Positions 25,601 through 38,569 of a stretch of 64,000 bases of DNA are shown one piece after another; position 1 is the first letter of the stretch, and each line of letters begins with the position of its first letter. Both the position numbers and the translations under genes were made by a program. The notes beneath the pieces are model-generated. The model was not told where the DNA came from. It searched no databases and saw only the letters and a list, made by a program, of their open reading frames with translations. The DNA lies in the NCBI RefSeq assembly GCF_020085105.1, contig NC_058045.1:12657833-12721832 (forward strand). Reading direction: 5' to 3'. The DNA comes from Siniperca chuatsi. Taxonomy: Eukaryota > Chordata > Actinopteri > Centrarchiformes > Sinipercidae.

Positions 25601-26107
25601 ACAGCCATGCTAGCAGCTTTGTGAGGCTGCACTGAGGCGCAGTGGTGCTTTGTGCTAAATGCTAACGTCAGCATGCTAACATGCTTTAGGTTTTGCAGGT
25701 ATAATGTTCACTATGTTCACCATCTTAGTTAAGCATGTTAGCATGCTAACATTTGTTAATTAGCACAAAACACAAAGCACAACTGAGGCTGATAGGAATT
25801 TCATTATAGTTTTGCAGGTATTTGGTAAAAAGTTATAATTATTCTATCTTTTGTGTTACAATGACAGTCTGCACCGAATTCAGTCCATCCAGTAGTTGTC
25901 GAGACATTTAATTCAAAAGCACAAATGTCAACCTCATGGTGGCGCTAGAGAAAAAGTCAGAGGATCTCTTATGTGAGTAGGATTGATCTTCTGGGAAGCA
26001 TGAATGTCTGTACAAAATTTCAGTGCAATCTATCTGATAGTTGTTAAGATATTTAGTCTGGACCAAAGTGGTGACCAACAGACAGACATTGCCATCCCTA
26101 GAGCCAC
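25601..26107 (+). repeat. Repeat family C, long copy, 25601
   Basis: Ordered landmarks: GCTAACGTCAGCATGCTAAC, CATGTTAGCATGCTAACATT, CAACCTCATGGTGGCGCTAG, AGCATGAATGTCTGTACAAA, GTCTGGACCAAAGTGGTG and GACATTGCCATCCCTAGAGC. About 500 bases, no ORF. A common teleost repeat of uncertain class. Confidence 0.75.
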
Positions 26108-27111
26108 ACTCTTTTTAAAAAAAAGCTGCTCTAATCAGTGTTTTAGCATGGCTAGCTTTAAAAATGTGCACTATCACTAATAACAGTAATGTTTAGACTG
26201 AAAGTGCATTTTTAGTCTGCATTTTGTAAAACAATGAGATCACTAAAGAAAAATCTGCAGACAAAGACAGATTGAGATTCCAGTCCAAAGCAAAATGATA
26301 ATTTCTTCAGAACTAATCAGTTGCTTGCAGCTGATAAAACTGAAGGGATCCATCATCAGCGGCCACTTATGTACACTGATGCTCTCATTAGACAGCTGTG
26401 ATACAGGACTAGAGAAGAGGGAAGAGCAGGCCATTAGCATGTCATTTCCCAGACAGGAAGGAAGCTTTTAGACTCGCACTGTCAGAATTACAGGATGAGG
26501 AAAAAAGACCAGGGCACACCACCTTTTATATACAGACACTGAAATAATTCCTCCTCTATCCCTTCCAGCATTGGCAGAGGAAGAGGCCTCTACAAGCAAA
26601 ATGTTGAGTAGTTATTAAACAACTGCAATCCTTTACAATTTTAGCTTGTATCTGATTGAAAATATAACAAGTTTGAGTTGTTGTCACATATCATACGAAA
26701 AATGTGATTTAATGGCACATATACAGTACTGACTCCACTTTGCCAACCTCCTCAATGAAAAAACATACTTTTCCAGTCCCACTGCGGCCGAGTTTGTCAG
26801 GCGACCATATGTTTACATGTTGCTTTTAGTTTGGTTTCATTTGACTTCAAGAATGGTTGTGTGCTTACTGGGAAAAGTGCTGCCTGAATATTTCATGGTA
26901 TAAATACAGTATGGTGAGTGGTTTGTAATGGTCCCTGAAGGCTCTTCAGAATTTCACATAATGTCCTCTCCATCTCTTCCATGTTTCCTCTCAGTTTGTG
27001 CCCCAGGGCAGGAGAGCCACTGAATGTTTTCCACACCTAAACCTTTTTTTAGAAATAATTATAATAGAAGTAGTAGAAATAGTTTTGGTTAAACAGCCTG
27101 CATCTTTACTA

Positions 27112-27420
27112 TTTTGATTCACTTTCACTGCTCTCATCGACATCATTTCCAGCAGCAGTTGTTTTCAGCAGAAAAGCTCTGATAAGCCCACTGAACTCCA
27201 CCTGCCCAGCACCAAACAGCACACAGACACAGTTGGCAACTAGCTGGTGAACATAGTGAAGCATTTTGCAGATAAAGAGCCAGATATTTCCCTCAGGAGT
27301 TGGTGGAGACCAAAACAAAGCTAAAAGAAGAGTGAGTATTGGACTTACATTTGTCAAGTGACCAGAAACATGACTCCAAATGAATGCTTATTCATGTAAA
27401 TAAACACTTTACTAACAAGT
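27112..27420 (-). repeat. Repeat family E copy, reversed, 27112
   Basis: On the minus strand it carries GTGCTGGGCAGGTGGAGTTC, CAACTCCTGAGGGAAATATC and CATTCATTTGGAGTCATGTT, in the order of family E at 28688. The ORF at 27109-27357 lies entirely within it and is not a gene. Confidence 0.6.
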
Positions 27421-27467
27421 TCGCCACAACGACTTTATAATGTGATAATATGGTTTGGCTAAAAAAT

Positions 27468-27630
27468 AACTTTTGGTTCACTCTCACCGCTCTCATTGCG
27501 TTGTTTTCGGCCCCAGCAGGCAGCTGTTTTCAGCTGATTTTAAGCAAAAATGCTCTGATAAACCCACTGTACACTACCTGCTCAGCACCAAACAACATTA
27601 AGACAAAGACTGACTAGCTTCCTGTTTATT
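27468..27630 (-). repeat. Repeat family E fragment, reversed, 27468
   Basis: GGTTCACTCTCACCGCTCTC, TGTTTTCGGCCCCAGCAGGC and CTACCTGCTCAGCACCAAAC mirror the right part of the copy at 28688. Confidence 0.6.
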
Positions 27631-28687
27631 TGCATACATTTACTGTATGTAAATGTGCTTGAGACAACCTGGGGGAACAATGCTGCCTATTTTTGACAAG
27701 ACTTCATGGCTTGAAAGAGAGATATAGAGACCAGACATTTACTCTGGGCCTTTTTGTGTCTTTTGAGCCAGGATTGCAGCAAAGAAATGTGTCTGGTCTT
27801 CTTAAAAATACTTCAAATCTTAAAAAGTTGTGCTGAAGTAATCATAAAATATTCTTGTTGTTATTAGAACAAATGTGGCAATAACAATATCAAATGTAAA
27901 AAGGATGTATTAAACTTGTGAGACCGATCAACACTGAGAATACCACTGAGGCCAGAAATGTCACATGAATATCTTTTGCTGTGCTGTGCCACATTTGCAC
28001 AAGTGAATTATCTCCTCAGTTGCATGAAATCATCTTAACTCTGGACAGCCTCCAGTGACAGAGAACCTTTTGGATGTGGTGCCCAATTAGTCAGCTTTTC
28101 AACATGAATTATCAGCCCACCACATGCCAAACATTGACAATCAAAATGTCAGCGACTAAAATATCTCCTTAGCAAAAGGAGCAATGAAATCTGCTGAGTG
28201 AAGGGATGAAGCCTAAAAAACTGCTTCGCGGTTACTATGGACTGTTTCATGCTTTAAGACCATCCTGCAGGGGTAGTGCTGGTTAATGTTTGTCATAAGG
28301 GTGGCTGCCAAATCCCACCATGTGGATAACCCCACCCTTCTTAAACAAAGCTTTGCTTTAACTTCCCCTTTGAGTCCAGAATGGCGACGTTGGATTTATG
28401 AGTCTTTTCCTCCATAGTTGCCAGTTGTAGCTGAGCCATAGCAAGGGTTTTAATTAAAGGGATTATAGGCCTGTGGTAAGTTACATTTCAAAAAAGGTCA
28501 CATGACAAAACATATACTTCTTGCAAAAGCTTTCTACCCATAACCCTCTACTCTTAAGCTGCTGGTGAGTGCTGTGTTTCTTTTATTTCTGCTTCAGGTA
28601 ATTAGTAGCATTTCAGTCAGGTAACTTTAACCTGCAATAACAACAAGTTCTGAACACAATGCTGACATATAGTCACCTTTTAAGTTG

Positions 28688-29185
28688 ATGTGGCGAATGT
28701 GTTAGCAAACAGTTGCTTATTTACATATCCAGCAGACACTGAGTAACATTCATTTGAAGTTGTGTCTCAGGCCACCTGATGAATGTTAAGTCCAATAATC
28801 TCCTTTTAGCTTGTGTTAGCTAGTGTTTGGTCTTCACCAACTCCTGAGACAAATATCTGGTTCTTTAACTGCTAAATGCTCCACTCTGATCACCAACTAG
28901 TCGCTAAATGTGTCTGTCTGCCATTTGGTGCTGAGCAGGTAGTGTACAGTGGCTTTTTAGAGCTTTTTCACTGAAAACAGCTACCTGCTGCGGCCGAAAA
29001 CAACACTATGAGAGTGAACCAAACCAGTAAAGTTGTGGGCCGGACAGCTGAACAATGAGCTGAAACTCATTATAAAGCTCTGTAAAATCAAGGAAAGCTG
29101 CTATAATTCTCTGTAAGTTCAACACTGTGAGCGACCCCTTTCACATTGTCACATTGTCATTTGATACATTGTTAGTATGAAAATA
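28688..29185 (+). repeat. Repeat family E, longest copy, 28688
   Basis: Landmarks are GCAAACAGTTGCTTATTTAC, CACCAACTCCTGAGACAAAT, GGTGCTGAGCAGGTAGTGTA, GCGGCCGAAAACAACACTAT and ATGAGCTGAAACTCATTATA. About 500 bases with no ORF. Confidence 0.65.
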
Positions 29186-29700
29186 TTGATTATAGCAGCT
29201 TTAAATAGAGAAAGAGACTCATGATGATATCCTCTAGTCAGGTATTATTACAAGGTTATGCAGTTAGGGCCGTAGAGGTTATGTCCTCTGTATTTTCTCT
29301 GGGGGATTTTAGCAACTTCTACATTCTACAATAAAAAATAATTAACACAGGGTATTTTAGAGGCTGATTCCAGTAATTTTAGAATAAAAAATCAATTTCA
29401 GTATTTCCCCACCAAAATTGTATTCCTGGCATTGTGAGGAGGGACCTAGAAAACACTTAATAACAATCAGTAAATGATGTTGAATCAGTTGTACAACATA
29501 TGATTTAAAAAATGTGCAGTGGCAAAATTAAAGACCTGCTATGTCATGAAGCAGAGGAATCCTGCAGTTATTACACAGCTATAAAATATTGACTGAGGTG
29601 TTTTCACATCAGGCCCAGAAAGCCCACAATGAAGCAAATGTAAATGAACAAAAAAGAGGCACTCGAGAACTCTGACAATCTTTGTGTTCATCCAGTACAC

Positions 29701-29830
29701 AATCAGAATCAGAAATACTTTATTGATGCCCAAGGGGAAACTCTTTCGTTACAGCTGCTCACTATCATATCAATGCACACTTGAGACTAGAAGGAATAGA
29801 AGTACTAAGCAAATCAAAAAACAGACATAT
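29701..29830 (+). repeat. Dispersed repeat beginning AATCAGAATCAGAAATACTT
   Basis: The start, followed by TATTGATGCCCAAGGGGAAA, CTCTTTCGTTACAGCTGCTC and ACTATCATATCAATGCACAC, is a widespread fish repeat, likely the tail of a LINE or a related SINE. Right edge approximate. Confidence 0.6.
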
Positions 29831-32135
29831 GATTAAATGAAAAATAATATGATTATTTTTAAACAAATATCACATATAAGTATGTTGACTGTGTATAAGG
29901 GTCTCCTGAGGGCAGACAAAATGAGTTTGGGCTCAACTGTAGCACATTGCATTAAGAAAGTTATCCAGAGGCATGTGACTGCTGCCTAAGGTTGTTTAAG
30001 GTTTTTTCTTAAACTTCTTAACATAGGACACACAGTGTATAATAGTTCTTATGATAAGCTGTTTAACTACCTCTGAATTTGAGTGTTCAGATGTGTTTGC
30101 CTTCAGCCTCGGGACACCTCAATTTGTATAGCAAACATGGAATTATCCAACGACAACAAGAGAGTACTTTGAGGTATTTCCGGAGATATTTGTGTAGTCC
30201 TGGTTCACATCATTATAAAGCTATTAAATGAGGCTCATAAGGTCTTAAAATACTGAGTCAACAAAGTCCCACTGCAGTCGCTCCAGGTTGTACATCATAG
30301 TACCAGCTCTGCGTTTCTCGCTTCGGGATCAAGTTGTTCATGTTTGCAGATATTGTTTTGACAGACAAATGGAGGAAAAAAACACAAAAAAACGGTGACT
30401 AGTCGAAGTCTGACTGAAACGTCCTCTCAAAGGCTCCCCGCGGCGATCTAGTCTGTCCTGCCATTGTTTCCATCTCACCCCACCTGTAACTCTAAACTTT
30501 TTATGTGTGTTTTTTTCCCCATGCTCAGCTGGCATACAGTTCTTCACTGACTCTTTGTGTGCATGCCGCTCAACTCGTCTTTCTGGTTTCAGCAGCTTTA
30601 CATTTTTTATTCCTATGAATGCATTCGTGTTGCAAACTTTCTCTGTCATTCCCCTAAGGCAGGTCAGACTGGTGTTTAAAATGCCATCACAGGGATGCCA
30701 ACAAATATCTACTTATACTTTTGAGAATGCCACCTCTGCTGGATGGAAAGACTTTTCTGTGAATCTGATGTGTTTTTAAACATCACTTGTTCCAGGAAAA
30801 ATAATTTGGATTAAAGTTGAGTGAATAGCAGGCTCTTTAGCTTTATGAGGTCAGGTTGCATCTGGAAATAAGCATATGTATCACTTGGCTTTTTTTACCC
30901 TGGGAAGGAAACTGGACCATGCTGCTTTATAAGTGCTATGTTTGAAACCCCTCTCCCCAGCAGCGCAGACAGATATTACTCTATTTTAAAACCACATGCT
31001 GCCCTCTCTATTGATACCGGTGTAAAAATAGACAGCAGTGCGGCAGCATGAAATAGTTTAAAATCTAGAACAGACAGCAGCATGCTATATTTAGAGAGGA
31101 AACAACCAAAAAACAGTGGAAGGTGACATTTTAGTAACTCCCCATTGAAGCTGCAAATGCCATTTGACTGTCCTTACATTCATGCAGTATTTATGTGCCC
31201 TGAAGATCTCTGCTGATGCATGGGAAGAAAACTGAGTTTGAGCTTCAACTTCACTTCCAGCCACTCTGTTTAACTGCAAACAAATGGACTATGGCACTGA
31301 ATATTGGTAGGCATATCTGCACTGTTTGAGTCTGACTACTACTTACTCTTCTTCTTATCAGTGTTGTAAGAAATAAGGGATGAAAACAGTCACAGTTGGT
31401 TACAAAGTCTACAAAATGCCACAATTTTAATGCAGTTAGAAATAAATCAAACACTTAACACAGATAGCTTCTAATTACATGGCTTCATTCCAGCAGCTGG
31501 AGTAGTATATTAAAACTGTATCTGTGTTGTTTTGCCTGGCACATGATGAAACTGAATATGGTCCTTACACTCAGGGCTATGAATGTGGACAAGTTATCTG
31601 AGGGAGGCTTGACACCACAGGAAACATGTTGGGAATTTTCCACCAATTTTTTTCTCGTGGTATCTGTGAGCTTTGATTAAGCGCCGTCCTCTGCGGAGGC
31701 CGCTCCCTCTAAGTGAATTCTAGCTCAGCAGCACTGCATGGCTAAGTGATGCAGCGCCTGAAGCCAGACTGGCTGATCATTGGTCTGAAGGAGACAGCTT
31801 TGGGCTCATAATGAAGGAGGAAGCTGTCACTGCCTAAACACGCAGTGGAATTCATGGACAACTGGTTTCAGTGTTAGAAATGAGAAAACTGTACAACACT
31901 TGTGCCTTTGTGGTGTTTTTGGATGAATAAAAGTAATGGGTAACTTCAGTCATTTCAGTAACACTGGCAGCGTTGGTAGTGATCATTTGAATCTGCTGTA
32001 TTTCCATTCTGAGAATTAGATTAAGTTAAGTAATGCCATGTAGTCTTTATGTAAGAAACATGTATTTTAGGTAGAAATAGACAACATGAGGCAAGGATAA
32101 GGGTAACTAATGAACTCAATTCATCAAACTAATGT
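29831..32135. other. Intergenic, no gene recognised
   Basis: Small ORFs only. The portion 31655-31865 is less AT-rich and repeat-free, a candidate conserved non-coding element. Confidence 0.4.
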
Positions 32136-32284
32136 CACCATTTTGATTTTTGTACGGATTAAGCCATTGAGCCAGTGAGCTTTAGAAGTGCTGGTTGCTG
32201 GATGTTTATGCTTTGAAGCGAGCCAGGCTGTTTCCAGTCTTTACGCTAAGCAAAGCTAACTGCTAAGCGAACTATTCCTTTAAG
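32136..32284. repeat. Repeat family A fragment (right half), 32136
   Basis: TTGATTTTTGTACGGATTAA, GTGAGCTTTAGAAGTGCTGG, GTTTCCAGTCTTTACGCTAA and the terminal GAACTATTCCTTTAA. Confidence 0.7.
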
Positions 32285-34456
32285 TGAAAGACAAGGCTTA
32301 TATCCACATTTCTTTCAAGTCTATTTTACATGTTTTGTGTGTCATTACTTTGTAAAGCACAGACCAAATCAGCTTCAATCATCTTGAATGAACCTGGTAC
32401 TTATATTATCAGTCAAATTGAAAGTTATAATTGGTTTACCATGATAGAAAAATGTTTATCAAACACCAGATAGCATCTCTATTAAGCCGACACATCATCA
32501 CCCATAATAACCACTGTGTTTTTACAGTAAGTCACACAATTTAATTTCCAAATAAATCTGTTGATAAGTTCATAACATAAGCAGAAAGTCCCTCCGCATT
32601 GTGCCTGCTGCCCATATCCTCCCAGGACCGTTTCCATGGCAACCACTGCTGCGTAAGAGGAAGGCTGAAGATTTTCGGATGGATGCCAAGATCCAATGAC
32701 AGATGAGCTGAGAACTGTGAAACCATCACTTGACTTTCTTCGAAAAACCACAACTCTATAAGACCAGTCTTCACTGTGGAAGCATCCTCAGTGACTGAAT
32801 CAGCACTGAGTTGAATAAAGACAGATATGTTTCCATTGGCAGATCATGTCTGAATTAGTATTTGAGGTTTCATTAGTAGCACAAAGACAAAAACTACTGT
32901 TCACTGCTGCAGGTAACAGACAGGCAAGGAGAGACTGTCCTGAGCCTTTTACTGGAGGTGAAAAACCTGTGTGGGGCCAAAAGTGCAGTGAACCATGAAA
33001 AGTCAGAAACAGTGTTGGTTCATGGAAGTAATGGCTTATGGCTCTTTTCACATGGGAACTGTTTAAGAAAAACACTGTTCATAAAATATTACACAGAAAA
33101 GATTGGATTAAAACCTATTTTGTGTCCCAGTCAGAGTCTCATCTGTCACTAAAAATACTGAACACATTCAGGACCTTAACATGTAAACGCACTCAGAATA
33201 AGACAGAGTGCTGACATGTCAGTGCGGGACTGGAGGTGACCGAAAATCTGCAAGGAAAATTCACCTGAAATTAGATTTTACAGAAATAAAACAAGGTTAT
33301 TTTATGAAGCAGGTTTGGTTATGAATCTATATATCCATATTTTTCAGGACTGATGAAAGGATGTTTATTGCTCAGCGTGTTAAATACACAGTAGATTGTC
33401 TATTTTATATTATTCTAAAGCCTATATTATCTAAACTGTAATTTGTAATTCTAATTTATCTGTAAATCTGTCCCTTTTCCCTTTCTAACAAGGATCACAA
33501 TAGAAATACTGTAAGCTCTTAGCCTTAGTGTGTGTTTATACTCGACAATTGCATGTCAGGCATTGGTGATTGCAGTCTTGATTTACCTTTATTATTGTCA
33601 GATAAATCTACTTACCTACCTACCTAATGTAGGTTTTACTAATTCAAATATATTATTATATTATCTTGATTTTATCTCATAAAAGAAGATACTAAATAAT
33701 AATTAATGTTAACACATATAAATTAAACACAAGCAAACGTATAAAACTTCATTGAACACTCAATTATTTGCAGCGTTACCATGCTCACTTTTCTAAGGAT
33801 ACATCTATAGTTTCTTCTACATGTCACAGATGCACACCATGATGTTATGAAAGTAATGCTGAGGATGTTACTGTACTATTAACGATACTGTACGATGGTA
33901 AAAGAAAATGTCTGCAGTGTAAATTTAATTTGCTCAATCAGTACGTAACAGTCAATAACACTAAGAATATTGATCACACAACTGCAACATAAATTTCACC
34001 TAATGGGCTTCTTGCTTTCTACATTACATAATGAATAAAAGTAAGCATGTAAGAAAAAACTATATTTTTTGATAAGTAGTAGTTTATACTGTATGTGCTG
34101 AAAAAAATAGAGAGCTATATATTTTTAGCAAAGTTTAACTTTTATTTTGTAAACACTGTGAAATAACAGGTAGTGGAGGCATGTTTTCCTCAAAAGTTTT
34201 AACAGGAAAAGTTACTGTATGGCAGCATGTTTGTTATGCTCCCATTTCCAGTGTCTCCCACCAGACAGGCTGGGCTTCTTTTCCACAGTCCACCCTTTTC
34301 CAAATCCTATAAATAGCAGCTGTTTCAGAGGGCAGAACAATAGTCTGCAGGATTTTCCATTCATACATTCCTGGCACCGATCCAAGCCGTCTCCACCCAC
34401 TGCCTGCTACTACCTGACTCATGTTCCTGCACATCTACTGTATGTAAACAGTGGTG

Positions 34457-34458
<2 letters not shown>
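32285..34458. other. Intergenic, nothing recognised
   Basis: AT-rich; overlapping ORFs near 32482-33152 are on both strands and lack features of real exons. Confidence 0.4.

Positions 34459-34527
<69 letters not shown>
34459..34527 (+). repeat. (CA)n microsatellite
   Basis: About 34 CA units followed by three to four TAC units. Confidence 0.95.
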
Positions 34528-34529
<2 letters not shown>

Positions 34530-34826
34530 CTACTACTAATGTATTACAAGAATAAGAGAAATGCATACATTTCTTTTCTATTAAACATTAATGGCTGGTA
34601 GACACACACACACACAAAGCAAACGCTGACTGTAATTTTCCTCTTTATATTGTTCTGAAACATTTTTCAGACTTAATTTCAGCACCTGATTTGAATTAAC
34701 TGAATGAACTTCTACAGTCATCAGTGAAAGACAGTACCAAATCTAAAAAAAACCCGTACGTATTTCTGTTAAGATAAAGAGAGTGACAGACACAGAAAGA
34801 GACACAAAGATGAATAAAATATGTTA

Positions 34827-35167
34827 GGGCTGCAACTAACAATTATTTTCATTGATCTTCTGATAATTTTCTTGATTAATCCATCAGTTGTTTGATCCAT
34901 AAAATGTCAGAAAATGGTGAAAAATGTTGATCACTGTTTCCCAAAACCCAAGGTGACGTCCTCAAATATCTTGTTCCCCAAAGATATTCAGTTTACTATT
35001 ATAGAGGTCTAAAGAAACCAGAAAATATTCACATTTGAGAGGCTGAAATCGGAGAATTTGAACATTTCTTCTCAAAAAATGACCGATTAATCGATTATCA
35101 AAATAGTTGGCCATTAATTTAATAGTTGACAACTAATCGATTAATCGACTAATTTTTGCAGCTCTAA
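34827..35167 (+). repeat. Repeat family B, full copy, 34827
   Basis: It begins TAGGGCTGCAACTAACAATT and ends GACTAATTTTTGCAGCTCTA, so the tips are inverted (TAGRGCTGCAA). Internal landmarks: AAAATGTCAGAAAATGGTGA, CCCAAAGATATTCAGTTTAC, GAAACCAGAAAATATTCACA. About 340 bases, no ORF: MITE-like. Confidence 0.8.
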
Positions 35168-35533
35168 AATGTGTACAGCTTGAGATGATGGCTGTCCAAA
35201 GGTTAGACAGGCAGTGCTTCAAAAACATGCTAGAAATAGTCTGTTACAGTCATGGTCACAATAGCTTTCTAAGCTAGTGCATTGAAAAAAAATTTGCACA
35301 TTGTTATTAGTTCACAGACTCCACCCAAACTGACTAGGGGTCTAATCAGGCAGAGTAATTGAAAATATCTGTGTAGGTGTGCAGGGCCTTCAGGGATGGG
35401 GGTATACTTGAAAGCAACTGTGCCTTCAGGGGTCACAAGCTAAAAAGGCTGTGTAGGGTTAGAGATGGATTATTCGGGACAAAACAGAGGTGATGGACTG
35501 AATAATAAGTACGTTCAGTTAATGTCCTGAACA

Positions 35534-35536
<3 letters not shown>

Positions 35537-35567
<31 letters not shown>
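35537..35567 (+). repeat. (CA)n microsatellite
   Basis: About 15 CA units. Confidence 0.95.
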
Positions 35568-35570
<3 letters not shown>

Positions 35571-36486
35571 TGCTGTTGCAGCTGTGTATGTTACAGGTCT
35601 TTGAACCATGAATCTTTGCTTGGTTTCAAACAATACTTATGAAACTAGCACAGGGCCAAAGCGGATGCTATATTAGATTTACATTTCTCATAACACTGTT
35701 CCTTTAGCTGTCAATATTTACATACTTGTCTAAGTTTTGGCACATCAGCACTCGGTGGGATTTTAACACTGTAACACACAGTTTGTCTGATTCAAGCCTC
35801 TGACTCTAAAACTGTCAGCTTGACGGTTTACATTTAGCTTTTCCCAGCAGGCTGAATGTAGCAAGCAACATGCAGAAGTGTAGGAAGGATTTCTGTGTGG
35901 GAGTGTGCTAGTCGAGAGTGAGGGAGCCTCTGCGATTGCTGACCATTTTGCTTTGGACATCTGCCAAAACCTAGTATGAGAATGAGGGGGCTGCCCTGAA
36001 TCACAGTCAACTGTTAAATCACACAGCGATCATTTATATGTTTTATTGTGGGTCAGTTCATCTGTAGCTCTAAAAAAGTGAGGCATAGTCGGTTTCAGGT
36101 CCTCTGGAGTGGAACTGAGGGTCAAATGGACAAATGAATGTTGTGAACTATCAAAGCATCATCTTGATAGAGATATAGGATGTGTGCATGAGGATTAGAG
36201 GAAAATGTTTAAAAAAGAATATATTCTCATGTATTTAAGGTCTCAAAATGTATCTTTCTGTCATTTGTTTATTCATAACAACTAAAATTGTATCTTAATA
36301 TGGGAATTTTGTCATAATATGATTTAATAGAGACAACAGATTTATCATCTAGCCATAAATATATAGTCTTACTAAATGTTGTATTATTTAATAAACTTGA
36401 GTATCTCAATTTACAAGTCAAACAAAACAATTAAAGAAAAATTTAATCAACCAAGAAATAGTTCATGTTAAGGCAGTAATATCTTT

Positions 36487-36826
36487 TAGGGTTGCAACTA
36501 ATGATTATTTATTTCTTATTATCAATTAACCAGGCCAGTCGTTTTCTTGATTAAACTATTATGTATGTATATAAAATGTCAGAAAATAGTGAAAAATCCA
36601 ATGTGATGTCTTGCTTTGTGTTGTTTTGTCCGACCAACAGTCCAAAACCCAAAAATATTTGGTTTACAATTATATAAAATAGACAAAAACAGCAAACTCT
36701 GACATTGGAGAAGCTGGAAATAGGGAAATATTTAGTATTTTGCTTTTAAAGTGACTTAAATAGTTGCCAATTAGTATTCTGTCAATTGACTAATTGGTTA
36801 ATCAACTAATCAGTTCAGCTTTAATA
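36487..36826 (+). repeat. Repeat family B copy, 36487
   Basis: From AGGGTTGCAACTAATGATTA to CAGTTCAGCTTTAA, with TATAAAATGTCAGAAAATAG and GACCAACAGTCCAAAACCCA inside. Confidence 0.75.
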
Positions 36827-37224
36827 GCAGTGATCTTAAATATCTAATAAATCTAATAATAACACTATCAACCATCTTGCATGCACTGTGGTGTTTTGAC
36901 CGGTTTTTAAATGTTCAATTTGGTTCAGAAACACATTTCACAGTTCATCAATTACCAGCTCATCTCCTTGACCTTTACATGTCCTCATGCTGCTGCTGCT
37001 GTATCCAAAACTGAGCAAGCAGCTGTGAGGAAAACCCTCGCAGCCTTCAACATTTGTTAATCATAAGTTCCAACCCATCATCATCACATTATGTGGTTTC
37101 AATACATCATAGCCACAGCAATACCTCATCCCAGACATGCTGACAACACAATAATCCAATAATATATGTTGGAAACATACTGTGCAAACATCACAGCCCC
37201 TTCTATAACTTCACCAATGCATCG

Positions 37225-37950
37225 TTAAAGAGCAAGAGCTGCAATAATTAGTCGATTACTCGATTAGTTGAGTGACAGATTTAATCAGCAACTATTTTGA
37301 TAATTCACTGATTGTTTAAAGGAAGTACGTTGATTCACTTTCTTGCAAAGAGTTCGATAAGAAGATCAACACCACTCTCATGTCTGTACGATAAATATGA
37401 AGCTACAGCCAGCAGCTGGTTAGCTTAGCTTAGCATAGCATAAAGACTGAAAAAATGGGGAATCAGCCAACCAGCACCTCTAATGCTCACATATCGGACA
37501 AACAAACCTGAAGCACTCTTGAACTTTATTTCAGAAAGTTAGAGGTCCACTGACCCCAGAACCAAGAGTATTGATAACTTGATAGGGTCATCCAGTTTCT
37601 ACACAATTTACAGCTAAGTCATTTAAGATGCCTTGTTTTACCCAATTAATTGAGAAAATAATCAGCAGATTACAGTAACAGGCAATGATAGAACTGAAAT
37701 GATGTTCAATTATGTTCCAGCTTCTCAAATGTGAATATTTTCTGGTTTCTTTTGTCTTTATCTACAATAGTAAAGTGAACCTCTTTGGGTTTTGGACTGT
37801 TGGTCGAACAAAACCAGACATTTGAAGAAGTAACCTCAGGCTTTATTGTTGTAATGGGCACTTTTCACTTTTTGCTGACATTTTATAGACCAAATGATTA
37901 TTCGAGAAAATAATAATAATTAAAAATGATCTATAGTTGCAGCCCTAAAT
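37225..37950 (-). repeat. Repeat family B copy split by a family A fragment
   Basis: The family B tip GAGCTGCAATAATTAGTCGA is at 37230. The family interior (CAGCTTCTCAAATGTGAATA, TTTGGGTTTTGGACTGTTGG) and the opposite tip TAGTTGCAGCCCT are at 37720-37947. Between them lie a family A half (37313-37500) and a block with AACCTGAAGCACTCTTGA that also occurs at 41455. Confidence 0.65.
37313..37500 (+). repeat. Repeat family A left-half fragment, 37313
   Basis: TTTAAAGGAAGTACG, CTTTCTTGCAAAGAGTTCGA, TCATGTCTGTACGATAAATA and GAAGCTACAGCCAGCAGCTG identify the left half of family A; the right half is missing. Confidence 0.7.
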
Positions 37951-38154
37951 GCTATTACTGCCTGAAAATGAACTATTTATTGGTTAATTTAATTTTTCAT
38001 TAATTGTCATGTTTGACTAATGGAGATACAAGGATGTTTAAAAATACAATATAGTTAGAAAAATAATATATTTATGGATAGAAGATAAATTATCGTCTCC
38101 ATATAAGTGTATCATATCACAAAATTCTCACACCAAGATATTGTGATTATATAA

Positions 38155-38497
38155 GCCAAACGATTAATTGAGACAATAATTGGCAGATATAAAAATAATA
38201 TTAATCAATTACTCATTTAGTCTACAAAGAAACTACTGCCTGTCACAATTACCTAGACCCAAAAGACACGCCTTAAAATGGTTTATTTTGTCTGAACAAC
38301 CGTCTAAAATTCAAAGATATTCAGTTTACAATGATATAAAACACAGGAAAGCAGCAAATTAATAAAATAAATGACTTAACCGATTAATCGAATTTCAAAA
38401 TAGTTTCCAAATAGCTTTCTGTTGATTTATTTTATTTATTTATTTATTTATTTTACTTATGGATTTATGGACTAACCTCGGCGTGTTTCAGCTCTAA
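38155..38497 (+). repeat. Repeat family B copy just upstream of SLCO3A1
   Basis: AACGATTAATTGAGACAATA, AAAGATATTCAGTTTACAAT, AACCGATTAATCGAATTTCA and the terminal GTTTCAGCTCTAAA, with an ATTT-rich expansion at 38428-38452. Confidence 0.65.
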
Positions 38498-38569
38498 AAT
38501 AATCCTCAATTACAGACCTGAGACTAAACAAAATTCCCCATCAGCACCACAGACATCAGAAAATGGCAG

